NCBI RefSeq assembly: GCF_014930365.1
Contig: NZ_JABXWI010000002.1
Location: 62,001 to 126,000 of the forward strand
Length of the DNA: 64,000 bases
Direction: 5' to 3'
Source of the DNA: Streptomyces caniscabiei
GTDB taxonomy: Bacteria; Actinomycetota; Actinomycetes; Streptomycetales; Streptomycetaceae
The notes below the pieces were generated by a model. That model had not been told where the DNA came from. It searched no databases and worked only from the letters and a program-made list of their open reading frames with translations. Below are positions 43,146 to 51,584 of this stretch, piece by piece. The translations under genes and the position numbers were made by a program. Numbering within the stretch: position 1 is the first letter of the stretch; each line of letters opens with the position of its first letter.

Positions 43146-44069
43146 GTGAACGGCAATGCACGACCGACGAACACCGCTCCCGGTTTGCACCGGGTCGACC
43201 TCAATCTGCTGCCTCTGCTCGCGGCCCTCCTCAAGCACCGCAGTGTCACGCGGGCCGCCCAGGCGGTCGGACTGACCCAGCCGGCGATGAGCAACGCCCT
43301 GCAGCGACTGCGGCGCACTCTCGGCGACGACCTCCTCGTCCGGGTCGGCCGCCACTATGTACTCACCGCGCGCGCCGGCGCGCTGGTCGGGCCGGTCAAC
43401 CTGATCCTGGAGACGACGGCTCACCACGTGCTCACCGCTCCGAAGTTCGACCCCGCGACCTCGGACCGCACCTTTCGCATGGCCGCGACCGGTGCCGCGG
43501 CCCTGCCCGTCCTACCCGGCCTGTGCGCGGCGCTGGCCGTGTCCGCGCCGGGTGTCCGCCTGCTGCTGGAGCCGCCCGAGGGCTCCCTGGACCTCACCCG
43601 CGGCGGCGCGACGGCCGACGTGGCGCTGCTGCCGGACACCATGCCGACCACGCTGCCCCGGGAGCGGCTCTACGACGAGGACTGGGTGGTGGTCGCCGAC
43701 GCGGACAACGACCGCATCGGGGCGGCGCTCACCGTCGACGACCTCACCCGGCTGCCACACGTGGTGTTCGAGTGGCAAGGAGGGCGGGTCGGCGCGCAGC
43801 AGGCGCTGGCCCGACTGATCCCCGGTCTCGTCGTCCGGTGCGTCGTCTTCGAGTTTCTGCTGATCCCCTCGATGGTGAGCGGCACGCCCATGATCGCGCT
43901 GCTGCAGCGCCGGCTGGCCCGGCGGCTGGCGGACCGGCACAGGCTCAGGGTGATGGAGTCACCGGTCGCCCTGCCGAAGCTCGGGATCGATCTGGTGTGG
44001 AATCCACGCACCGCCGGTGACCCCGGACGTACCTGGCTCCGAGAACAGCTGATGCGAGCGGTTCATTGA
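43146..44069 (+). CDS. LysR-family transcriptional regulator
   Basis: The 307-residue regulator starts with GTG 43146. It has an N-terminal helix-turn-helix (about 20-75, LNLLPLLAALLKHRSVTRAAQAVGLTQPAMSNALQRLRRTLGDDLLVR) and a substrate-binding domain (about 100-300, RMAATGAAALPVLPGLCAALA...LPHVVFEWQGGRVG). It precedes the collapsed vanillate-demethylase-like remnant on the same strand, which may once have been its target. It is also divergent from the NTF2-like gene. Confidence 0.92.
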   Translation: MNGNARPTNTAPGLHRVDLNLLPLLAALLKHRSVTRAAQAVGLTQPAMSNALQRLRRTLGDDLLVRVGRHYVLTARAGALVGPVNLILETTAHHVLTAPKFDPATSDRTFRMAATGAAALPVLPGLCAALAVSAPGVRLLLEPPEGSLDLTRGGATADVALLPDTMPTTLPRERLYDEDWVVVADADNDRIGAALTVDDLTRLPHVVFEWQGGRVGAQQALARLIPGLVVRCVVFEFLLIPSMVSGTPMIALLQRRLARRLADRHRLRVMESPVALPKLGIDLVWNPRTAGDPGRTWLREQLMRAVH

Positions 44070-44207
44070 CGAGGTGGCTGCAAGGCATTTCCAGCATTCA
44101 TTGGACTCATTCCTCAGCGGTATTCAGCGTTCCGGCGGGAGCACATTCATTCGCACCGCGCTCCGGGCTCTGCCCAGCCATCGCCGAACCGGAGGAGGAA
44201 AACCACC

Positions 44208-44700
44208 ATGTTCCCTTTGAACGCCTGGTACGCCGCAGCATGGGACACCCAAGTCGGTCGCACCCTGTTGCCGCGCACCAGAGGTGAGGGCCAAGGACGC
44301 GCTCCTACTCGCTGGTGGACCGGGGCCGCGACGACGGCCTGCTCCGCATCGCCATACCCTCCAGCGGGACGGACGCGGCGGATCGCGGCGGATGCACGAG
44401 CTGCGTCCCGGCGCGGAGATCACTTTCGTGGGTCCGATCGACGAGTTCCCGCTCAGGAAGGGGACCTTCGTCGACCCGGACGAGGTCGTCGCGTCGGTTC
44501 CCGACGGTGGCGTGCTGTACGTCTGCGGCCCGAACGGGCTGCGCACCGCTGTCCGTTCGGCCTGGGAGCGTGCCGCGAAGCCACCCGCCGGACTCCGCTT
44601 CGAGACGTTCGGCACGGGTGGCTCCGTACCTGCGACACCGTTCCGTGGGTGCGCGTGCGTGTCCCGCGTCGCGGGAGCCTCCCTCACGATCGACTGCTGA
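44208..44700 (+). pseudogene. Collapsed vanillate-demethylase-like gene pair (oxygenase start joined to reductase pieces)
   Basis: The first 21 codons, MFPLNAWYAAAWDTQVGRTLLP, read exactly like the start of a Rieske oxygenase of the VanA type, with a good GGAGG ribosome site. The rest of the oxygenase is absent. About 44308 onwards encodes RSYSLVDRGRDDGLLRIAI of a VanB-like reductase. After a frame change come MHELRPGAEITFVGPIDEFPLR and, across an internal deletion, KGTFVDPDEVVASVPDGGVLYVCGPNGL and the beginning of the ferredoxin region. Two deletions and frameshifts make the locus non-functional. The ancestral function was aryl-ether O-demethylation or a related oxygenase reaction. Confidence 0.85.
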
Positions 44701-44730
44701 ACCCCGCCGAGCGGTGCGCGGCGCCGGCGG

Positions 44731-46836
44731 CTACGTGGGCGGCAGGTCCTGCTCCGTCCAGATGCACTTGCCGTCCTGAAGATAGCGGGCGCCCCAGCGC
44801 CGGGAGAGGGCGGCGACGAGTTGCAGGCCGCGTCCGCCCTCGTCGGAGTAACTGGCGTGGCGGATGCGGGGGGTGGTGAGGCTGCCGTCGTAGACCTCGC
44901 AGATCAGTGAGCGGCTGCGCAGCAGGCGGAGGCGGACGGGGTCCCTGGCGTGCCGGACGACGTTGCCCACCAGCTCGCTCACCAGCAGTTCGGTGGTGAA
45001 CACGAGGTCTTCCAGCCCCCAGGCGTCGAGTCGTTCCCGGACGTACTCCCGGGCCTGTCCGGCTGCCCGGGGGTCGTTCGGCAGGTCGAGAGAGGCGACA
45101 TCATCGGCGACGGTGCACCGAGCGTGCACGACGAGCAGTCCGGCGTCGTCGGTCGTCTGCTCGCGGTCGGGCAGCAGGCCCGCCACGACCGTGTCGCACA
45201 GCTCCTCCAGGAACCGGGCGTCACCGTCCTCGTCGCCGGCCCCGGACCAGGCGGTGCCGACGGCGGTGCGGGACAGGATCTGCCGCAGTTGCGCCATGCC
45301 CTGGTCGGCGTCGCGGGTCGGGGATTCGACGAGCCCGTCGGTGCACAGGACGAGCAGGCTCTCGTAGGGCAGTCGCAGCTGGTGCGTCTCGAACGGCGGT
45401 TTGGCGGCGCCGAGCGGCGGGTCGGGCGCGACGTCGGGACTGTGCACGCCGCCGTCGGGGTGCACGACGACCGGCGGCGGGTGCCCGGCGAGACTGTAGG
45501 TGCAGGTGCGGGCGACGGGGTCGAACACGGCGTACAGGCAGGTGGCGTAGAAGTCCTCGCCGAACTCGGAGACCAGGTCGTTGAGACGGCTGAACAGTTC
45601 GTCGGGGGGCATCTCCAGGTCGGCGAGGGTGCGGACGGCCGTGCGCAGCCGGCCCATGGTGGCCGCCTCGGCGATGCCGTGCCCCATCACGTCGCCGATC
45701 ACCATGGCGACCCGATCGGCGGACAGGGGGATCAGGTCGTACCAGTCGCCGCCCACCTCCTCGCCGCGTCCCGCGGGCAGGTACCGGGCTGCGGCGTGGG
45801 CGGCCGGCAGGCGCGGCAGCGTCCTGGGGAGCAGCCCGCGTTGCAGTTCCCGGGCCCGTGCGTGCTCCACGTCGTACAGTCGTGCCCGCTCCAGCGACTG
45901 ACCGACCAAGCCGCTCAGAGCCGTCAGCAGGGCGCGTTCCTCGTTGCTGAAGGAACGCGGGCGGCTGAACGACACCACGCACAGGCCGATGGCGCGGCCG
46001 GAGGCGATCATGGGCAGGAAGGCCACGGCCTCCTTCGGCGAGGCCTCGTTCACTCTCCGCATCGTCGGATAGCGCCGGGAGATCTCCGCCTTCGCCTCGA
46101 TGAACCGGGGGGTACGGGTGCGCAGCACATCGCGGACCGGGGCATGGGCGGCGAGCGGCATGCCGTCGAGCAGGCTGAGGAACTCCTGGGGATAGCCGGC
46201 GGCACCGACGACGTTCAGGCGTCCGCCTTCGAGGATCTGGAACACCAGCCCGTCGGCCCCGAACGGCGGCAGGACGTACTCGGCGACGGCCTTCACCACG
46301 TCGCGGGAGGTGACGGCCTCGGCCAGCGCGGCGGTCAGCTCACCCACGCGTACGGACCGCTCGGCTCCGGCGGCCACCGACCCGGGGGCGGGCGACGCGC
46401 CGGGCCCGCCGCCGAGGCGGCCACCGGTCCACCCCGCCAACGCGCCGAGCAGGTCCCGCCGCGCCTCGCGCGGCTCACCGGGTCCTGCCGTGAGGACGGA
46501 CAGCACACCGATCGGCCCGTCGGCGCCGGGTAGGGGTACGGCCGCGGTGCCGCCCGCTCCGGTGCCCAGGCTGTCGCCGGATGCGTAGGCGTAGCCGCCC
46601 TGCCGCAGGGCGTGCGCGGGCGCCACGTCCTGCTCGTCGGAGAGATCGGCCCACTCGCGCGCGCTCGCCCGGTCGAGACCACTGACGGCGACCAGGAGCA
46701 GCCGGCCGAGGGCACGGTCGTACCGGTGCACCAGGGCCCCCGGGCCGCCCACGCACGTCACCGCCTGTCGGAGCACGAGGTTCAGGACCTCCGTACCCCA
46801 AGCGCTGTCCCCCTGGGCGTCGTCACCCGGCGTCAC
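44731..46836 (-). CDS. GAF-PP2C phosphatase with C-terminal anti-sigma-type kinase domain
   Basis: The 701-residue cytosolic protein has an N-terminal GAF-like region (about 10-130) and a second GAF domain (about 165-320, VAEYVLPPFGADGLVFQILEGG). The SpoIIE/PP2C domain (about 330-555) has EEVGGDWYDLIPL, MVIGDVMGHGIAEAATMGRLRTAVR and LLVLCTDGLVE. The C-terminal HATPase domain (about 575-700) has ELVGNVVRHA (N box) and DEGGRGLQLVAAL (G box). Such fusions sense a signal, dephosphorylate an anti-anti-sigma factor and may phosphorylate it through the kinase module. It is probably monocistronic. A GTG/ATG start at 46836 gives the full fold. Confidence 0.9.
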   Translation of the reverse strand: MTPGDDAQGDSAWGTEVLNLVLRQAVTCVGGPGALVHRYDRALGRLLLVAVSGLDRASAREWADLSDEQDVAPAHALRQGGYAYASGDSLGTGAGGTAAVPLPGADGPIGVLSVLTAGPGEPREARRDLLGALAGWTGGRLGGGPGASPAPGSVAAGAERSVRVGELTAALAEAVTSRDVVKAVAEYVLPPFGADGLVFQILEGGRLNVVGAAGYPQEFLSLLDGMPLAAHAPVRDVLRTRTPRFIEAKAEISRRYPTMRRVNEASPKEAVAFLPMIASGRAIGLCVVSFSRPRSFSNEERALLTALSGLVGQSLERARLYDVEHARARELQRGLLPRTLPRLPAAHAAARYLPAGRGEEVGGDWYDLIPLSADRVAMVIGDVMGHGIAEAATMGRLRTAVRTLADLEMPPDELFSRLNDLVSEFGEDFYATCLYAVFDPVARTCTYSLAGHPPPVVVHPDGGVHSPDVAPDPPLGAAKPPFETHQLRLPYESLLVLCTDGLVESPTRDADQGMAQLRQILSRTAVGTAWSGAGDEDGDARFLEELCDTVVAGLLPDREQTTDDAGLLVVHARCTVADDVASLDLPNDPRAAGQAREYVRERLDAWGLEDLVFTTELLVSELVGNVVRHARDPVRLRLLRSRSLICEVYDGSLTTPRIRHASYSDEGGRGLQLVAALSRRWGARYLQDGKCIWTEQDLPPT

Positions 46837-46971
46837 CGCGCCTCCCGCTCACCCGTGCACAGCGGGGCGGCGGTCAGGTCTCCACCACTGAGCAACAAGA
46901 CATAGGTGATATTTCCGGCAAGGCTATCACTGCCTCCGACCGGCCCGTCGTGGTGTTCCGAGGGAGGAGGC

Positions 46972-48192
46972 TCAGCCGGTCGCCATCGCCTCACGGACGG
47001 TGAGCTCGGCGTCGTGGCCGTAGATCCACCCGTTGTGGGCGAAGGCGTCCGCGGTGGAGAACGAGGCGTCCCTGGCCCGCTGGGCGGGGTCGTCGGGCAG
47101 ATGGTTGCTGTCCGCCCTGCCCCGGCTCAGCTGCTGCACCCTGGTGGCGCGTGGGCGACGGATGTCCTCGTAGTGGCTCAGCGCGGCGGTGGGGTCCTCC
47201 GGCCGGCCGGCGAGGCAGCCCGCGAGGACGGCGGCGTCCTCCATGGCCTGTGCCGCTCCCTGGGCGAAGAAGGGGAACATCGGGTGTGCCGCGTCGCCGA
47301 GGAGCGCGACGGGCCCCTTCGTCCAGCGGGGCAGCGGGTCGCGGTCCAGCAGCGCCCACCGTCCCGTCCGTTCCGCCGCCGCGAGGAGCGCCCGCAGGTC
47401 CTCGGACCACCCGGCGAACTCGGCGCGCAGGTCCTCGATCCGCCCCTCGGCCGACCACGACTCCGTCGTCCAGTCGTACGCCGGGCCGAACGCGACGATG
47501 TTGATCTGCGCTCCCCCGGAGATCGGGTAGTGGACCAGGTGCCGGTCGGGGCCGAGCCACAGCGTCTGCACCGGATGGCGCGCGAACTCCGGCGCGCGCT
47601 CGGCCGGCACCAGGCATCGCCAGGCGCAGATGCCCGAGAACCGGGGTGAGCCCGTATCGGTCACGTACTGCCCCACGGTGGTGTGGACGCCGTCGGCGCC
47701 GACGACCACGTCGGCGACCTCCCGCGTCCCGTCGGTGAACGTCAGCTCCACTGCCCCGTCCAGCCGCCGCAGACCGGCGAGACGGGTCCCGAGCCGTAGC
47801 GCCCCCTCGGGGACCGCCGCCCGCACCGCCGCGAGGAGGTCGGCACGATGGGCGACGTAGCTCTGCTCGCCGAAGCGCCGTACGCACTCTTCTCCGAGGT
47901 TCTGGGAGAAGAGCACGCGCCCGTCCGCCCAGCGCCGGAACTCCCACCCGACCTCCAGCGGCACCGCGCGTTCGCGGAAGCGGTCGAGCCGGCCGAGGCC
48001 GCGCAGCAGGCGCACCGCGTTCGGGGACACGACGAGGCCCGCTTTGACGTCGGTGAGGGCGGGCGCCTGCTCGTACACGGTCGCCTCGATCCCGGCCCGG
48101 TGCAGGAACGCCGCCGTGGCGAGACCGCCGATTCCTCCGCCGACCACGGCCACGCGCGGGTGCGGCGTTCGTCTCTCGGCCCGGCTGCTCAT
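46972..48192 (-). CDS. FAD-dependent aromatic monooxygenase (salicylate/3-hydroxybenzoate hydroxylase type)
   Basis: The 406-residue flavoprotein has the FAD motif [19 protein letters not shown] at its N-terminus, the DG motif [10 protein letters not shown] and [28 protein letters not shown] for the second FAD contact. It hydroxylates a phenol, perhaps with decarboxylation. Coupling to hydroxyquinol dioxygenase (ATGA overlap at 48189-48192) suggests that it makes hydroxyquinol from a resorcinol- or dihydroxybenzoate-type substrate. Its sequence also resembles 3-hydroxybenzoate 6-hydroxylases that yield gentisate, for which an operon exists at 32.5-35 kb. Confidence 0.9.
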   Translation of the reverse strand: MSSRAERRTPHPRVAVVGGGIGGLATAAFLHRAGIEATVYEQAPALTDVKAGLVVSPNAVRLLRGLGRLDRFRERAVPLEVGWEFRRWADGRVLFSQNLGEECVRRFGEQSYVAHRADLLAAVRAAVPEGALRLGTRLAGLRRLDGAVELTFTDGTREVADVVVGADGVHTTVGQYVTDTGSPRFSGICAWRCLVPAERAPEFARHPVQTLWLGPDRHLVHYPISGGAQINIVAFGPAYDWTTESWSAEGRIEDLRAEFAGWSEDLRALLAAAERTGRWALLDRDPLPRWTKGPVALLGDAAHPMFPFFAQGAAQAMEDAAVLAGCLAGRPEDPTAALSHYEDIRRPRATRVQQLSRGRADSNHLPDDPAQRARDASFSTADAFAHNGWIYGHDAELTVREAMATG

Positions 48193-49139
48193 TCGGGGGT
48201 CCTCTCGCGCGAAGCCGTGCCCGGCCCCGCAGTGTCCGCGGGTGCCAGGACGATGTCGAAGCGGACACTCGACCAGGACCGGCCCCCGAGGTCGCGGCCG
48301 TCCGGTGTGCGTGTGCCTGCCGGGTGCTCGACGAAGTCGTGGATGAGCGAGTCCTTGACGCCGAACACGGCGTCGGTGTCGAGCAGTTCGTCGCCTCGGA
48401 CGAAGATGTGGGTGATCAGGGTCCGCTTGCCCTCGGCGCGGACGTCGAAGTGCAGGTGGGAAGCGCGCATGGGCGAACGGCCCACCGAGGCGAGCAGCGC
48501 GCCGACCGGGCCGTCGTGCGGAATCGGGTACGGGGTCGGCATGATCGCCCAGAACCGGTAGGTGCCGGTGTCGTCGCTGAAGAGGTGTCCTCGCGCGGCG
48601 GTGCGGTCGTCGTCGTACTGCACGTCGTAGAAGCCGTCCTCGTCGGCTTCCCACACTTCCATGCGGGCTCCCGGCACCGGCTTGCCCGTGGTGTCGGTGA
48701 CCCTGCCCTCGACCCAGCACGGCTGCCCGGCGGCGCCGAAGGACATGTCCCCGCCCAGCGGGACCTCGGGTGAGCCCTCGACGAAGAAGGGGCCGAGCAC
48801 CGTCGCCTCGGTGGCGTTCGCGTGGGCCTCGTTGTTGATCGCGATCGTCTGCATGGACGCCCCGAGCACGTCCGACAGCAGGATGAACTCCTGCCGCTTG
48901 TCGTCGGTGATGTGCCCGGCCGCGGTGAGGAACTCGATCGCGGACGCCCACTCCGCCTCGGTCAGCCGCACCTCGCGCAGAAACGCGTGCACGTGGCGGG
49001 TCAGGGCCTGCGTCAACTGCTTGAGCCGCGGGTCCCGCGCGGTCTCGAAGGAGGCCACGACCTTCTCCACCAGCGCCTGTTCGCGGGCGTGCTGTTCGGG
49101 GGTCGTCCGATCGGCCGCCCCGCCGCGCTCACCTCTCAT
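48189..49139 (-). CDS. Hydroxyquinol 1,2-dioxygenase (intradiol)
   Basis: The 316-residue protein has an N-terminal helical dioxygenase domain (about 20-105, [41 protein letters not shown]). The catalytic domain has PFFVEGSP and the iron ligands Tyr in YDVQYDD and in [14 protein letters not shown] and His in RASHLHFDV. It cleaves hydroxyquinol to maleylacetate. It overlaps the monooxygenase gene downstream and the maleylacetate reductase gene upstream, and so lies in one operon. ATG 49137-49139 gives full family length. Confidence 0.92.
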   Translation of the reverse strand: MRGERGGAADRTTPEQHAREQALVEKVVASFETARDPRLKQLTQALTRHVHAFLREVRLTEAEWASAIEFLTAAGHITDDKRQEFILLSDVLGASMQTIAINNEAHANATEATVLGPFFVEGSPEVPLGGDMSFGAAGQPCWVEGRVTDTTGKPVPGARMEVWEADEDGFYDVQYDDDRTAARGHLFSDDTGTYRFWAIMPTPYPIPHDGPVGALLASVGRSPMRASHLHFDVRAEGKRTLITHIFVRGDELLDTDAVFGVKDSLIHDFVEHPAGTRTPDGRDLGGRSWSSVRFDIVLAPADTAGPGTASRERTPE

Positions 49140-50339
49140 CGTCTCTCCTCGCCATCAAGTCGTCGTGGGTTCTCGCAACCGAGTTGTCGTGGGTTCTCGC
49201 CGTCGAGTCGTCGGTCACCGTCCGCGGGTCGGCGCCCTGCCACGCCGCACGCAGCAGTCGTCGGATGTCCTCGGCCCGAACGGGACGTGGATTGCCGTCG
49301 GGTACCGCGTCCAGGACGGCCTCCACCGCGTCGTCGACCTCGGCCTCCGCCCACCCGAAGTCGCGCAGCCCCTTCGGCGCGTCCACGTCACGCCGCAGCC
49401 GTTGCAGTCCCTCGATCGCCGAATCCGAACCGAACGCGGCGGCGATCCGCTTCTCGGATTCCGGCGCGGCCGGTGCGTTGAACGCCAGCACGTAGGGCAG
49501 CACCACCGCATGGTCTGGGCGTGCGGCAGGTCGTACCTGCCGCCCAGGACATGGCAGGTCTTGTGGTGCAGTCCCGACCCCGCCGACGAGAACGCCACCG
49601 CGGACAGGTACGTCCCGTACAGCGCCTGCTCCCGGCCCGGCAGGCCGACCGGGTCGGCGACCACCGCGGGCAGGCCCGCCGCCAGCGCGCGGATCCCCTC
49701 CCCCGCCAGCGCCCGGTCGATCGGGTCCGCACGGGGGCCCCACATCGCGTCGACGCAGTGGGCCAGCGCGTTCAGCCCCGAGGCGACGCTCATCCGTACG
49801 GGTAGCGACACCGTCAGCGTCGCGTCGTACACGACGGAGCGCGGCAGGACGCGTGCGTCGACGCCGGTGGTCTTGCGTGCCCGCTCGGTCAGACCCCACA
49901 CACTGGTGGCCTCGGAGCCCGCGTAGGTGGTGGGGACGGCAAGGATCGGCAGCCCGTTGGTCAGCGCGATCGCCTTCGCCAAGCCGGTGGTGGAGCCGCC
50001 CCCGACGCTGACCAGCAAGTCCACCCGGTGTGCGGCCGCCGCGGCGCGAGCCCGCTCGGCCACGTCGACGGGGACGTGCATGACCGCCTCGTCCCACCGC
50101 AGCACGACCGGCAGGTCGGCTGTGACCTCCCACGCGAGTTCGGCCTCGGCGGGTGCCGCGATCACCATCACCCGTGAGGCGCCGAGCCTGCGCACCTCCG
50201 CCCGCACCCGCTCGGCCGCCTGGCCGGAGGCGAAGACGACTCGCTGCGTCAGGCTCTCGTGCTCGAAACTCGGCAACGCTCCGTCGAGTGTCTCGGCGCC
50301 ATGGCCGCCACCTGCTCGCGGCGTCCCGGTCATGCACAT
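49129..50339 (-). pseudogene. Maleylacetate reductase with a one-base frameshift
   Basis: The iron-ADH-like reductase turns maleylacetate into 3-oxoadipate. From ATG 50337-50339 (GGAG seven bases upstream) the frame reads QRVVFASGQAAERVRAEV, VSVGGGSTTGLAKAIA, PTTYAGSEATSVWG and GGRYDLPHAQT. At about 49512 one C is missing compared with the expected QTHAVVLPYVLAFNAP, and the protein continues in the next frame (AVVLPYVLAFNAPAAP to RDDER, stop 49129). It may be a genuine mutation or a sequencing error. The C-terminus carries a repeated ARTHD tail. Marked as frameshifted; if the base is restored it is a normal functional gene. Confidence 0.85.
49159..49214. repeat. 24-bp tandem repeat encoding the reductase tail
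   Basis: Two 24-bp units (GTCGTCGTGGGTTCTCGC..., 49159-49182 and 49183-49206) plus a partial third lie in the last codons of maleylacetate reductase. On the minus strand they encode two ARTHD-containing octapeptides. The tract ends 20 bases from the hydroxyquinol dioxygenase start. Confidence 0.8.
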
Positions 50340-50410
50340 GCCCCAACTCCTTTCCGCTGTGTCGAAGTGGGAGAAGAGTCCAGGCCAGGACATACGAAGG
50401 TCACTACGAT

Positions 50411-50425
50411 GTCCGTTGAACGGAC
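50411..50425. promoter_or_regulatory. IclR operator palindrome
   Basis: GTCCGTTGAACGGAC is a perfect palindrome around one base, in the divergent region between the maleylacetate reductase and IclR genes. It begins just after a possible ATG 50409, so the true IclR start may be ATG 50439. Confidence 0.65.
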
Positions 50426-50438
50426 ACCGCGTGAAGCG

Positions 50439-51263
50439 ATGAGCGTCCGTCGGGCCGAGAATGACGCCGGCGGAAGGCCCGCCGCCATGGTGAGAGGACC
50501 CGAAACGGCCAACAGTGGCGACCTCGGTCGCACAGTCATCTCGCGGGCCCTGGCCATCCTGGACGCGTTCACGCCGGATCGCCGGGAACTGACCCTTGCC
50601 CAGATCTGCCGCCTCACCGGCCTCCGCCACGCCACCGCCCACCGGCTGGTCGGCGAACTGACGGGGTGGGGGGCGCTGGAACGCCTCCCCACCGGTGCCT
50701 ACGTCGTCGGCCTGCGCCTGTGGGAGCTGGGCACGCTCAACCCGCGCGGGCTGCCCCTGCGCGTCCTGGCGATGCCCGTCATGGAAGATCTGCACGCCGC
50801 CACACGCCAGCACGTGCAACTGGCCGTCCTCGACGGTACCGACGCCCTGGTGGTCGAGCGGATCTCCTCGGCGGGAGCGGTTCCCGTGGTGTCCCAGGTC
50901 GGCGGGCGACTGCCTCTGCACGCGTCCGCCGCCGGCCAGGTGCTGCTGGCGCACACCGGCGAGGAGCTGTTCACCGAGGTCGTGCGGAACGGCCTGGCAC
51001 GTTTCACTCCGAGGACCATCACCGACCCGGGAGCACTGCGTCTGACACTGGCGGAATGCCGCCGGACCGGCGTCGCGGTCGTGCATGAGGAGATGAGCCC
51101 GGAGGCCCATTCGGTGGCGGCACCGGTGACCGATGCGAAGGGCCGCCTGGTGGCGGCCCTGTCCGTGGTGGGTGTCGACGCCCGAACACATCTGCTGGCG
51201 CCCGCTGTTGTGCTGGCGGGCCGGAGCGTCTCCAGGAGCCTGGGTTCCGGCGCGATGCCTTGA
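50439..51263 (+). CDS. IclR-family regulator of the hydroxyquinol operon
   Basis: The 274-residue regulator (from ATG 50439; 284 residues if ATG 50409) has a winged helix at about 35-90 (ISRALAILDAFTPDRRELTLAQICRLTGLRHATAHRLVGELTGWGALE). The effector domain (about 110-260) has RLPLHASAAGQVLLAHTGEELF and GVAVVHEEMSPEAHSVAAPVTDAKG. It is divergent from the hydroxyquinol operon with a palindrome between, so it likely regulates it. The start at 50439 is chosen because 50409 overlaps the palindrome. Confidence 0.9.
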   Translation: MSVRRAENDAGGRPAAMVRGPETANSGDLGRTVISRALAILDAFTPDRRELTLAQICRLTGLRHATAHRLVGELTGWGALERLPTGAYVVGLRLWELGTLNPRGLPLRVLAMPVMEDLHAATRQHVQLAVLDGTDALVVERISSAGAVPVVSQVGGRLPLHASAAGQVLLAHTGEELFTEVVRNGLARFTPRTITDPGALRLTLAECRRTGVAVVHEEMSPEAHSVAAPVTDAKGRLVAALSVVGVDARTHLLAPAVVLAGRSVSRSLGSGAMP

Positions 51264-51584
51264 GACGCCCGCTCACCCCAGTTCTGCATACACATTCCCT
51301 CGCGCCGCCGACGCGACCAGGGGCATTCAGCTCACACAACTTCTCCCTTTTCGCGCACTCCACCCTTTACAGCCCTGTAATAGTGTGCACACTTAGCGAT
51401 GCGAGGTGAGCCGCAGTCGATACGGTCCGGCCGCCACAACCGGTCACTGATCTGACTGCGTGCGCTCAGCCCCGCATGCCCGGCATGGCTCCGGCGGGCC
51501 CGGGGCTGCCGCCGCCGAACGTACGCACGCCGCATCCACGGGCGAAAGAGACTCATACCCGCAAGCCATGTGAGAGGAATTGTC
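51264..51584 (+). promoter_or_regulatory. Promoter region of the aromatic-acid transporter with two palindromes
   Basis: In the 321 bases between the IclR and MFS genes are TTACAGCCCTGTAA (51367-51380) and, one base on, AGTGTGCACACT (51382-51393). The second is similar to the candidate GntR sites at 36872, 39962 and 40133. GAGAGG at 51572-51577 is the ribosome site. Confidence 0.55.

Noticed and set aside
48193..48951. Upstream extension of the flavin monooxygenase frame
   Set aside because: It runs antiframe through the hydroxyquinol dioxygenase gene. The FAD motif begins just after ATG 48192.
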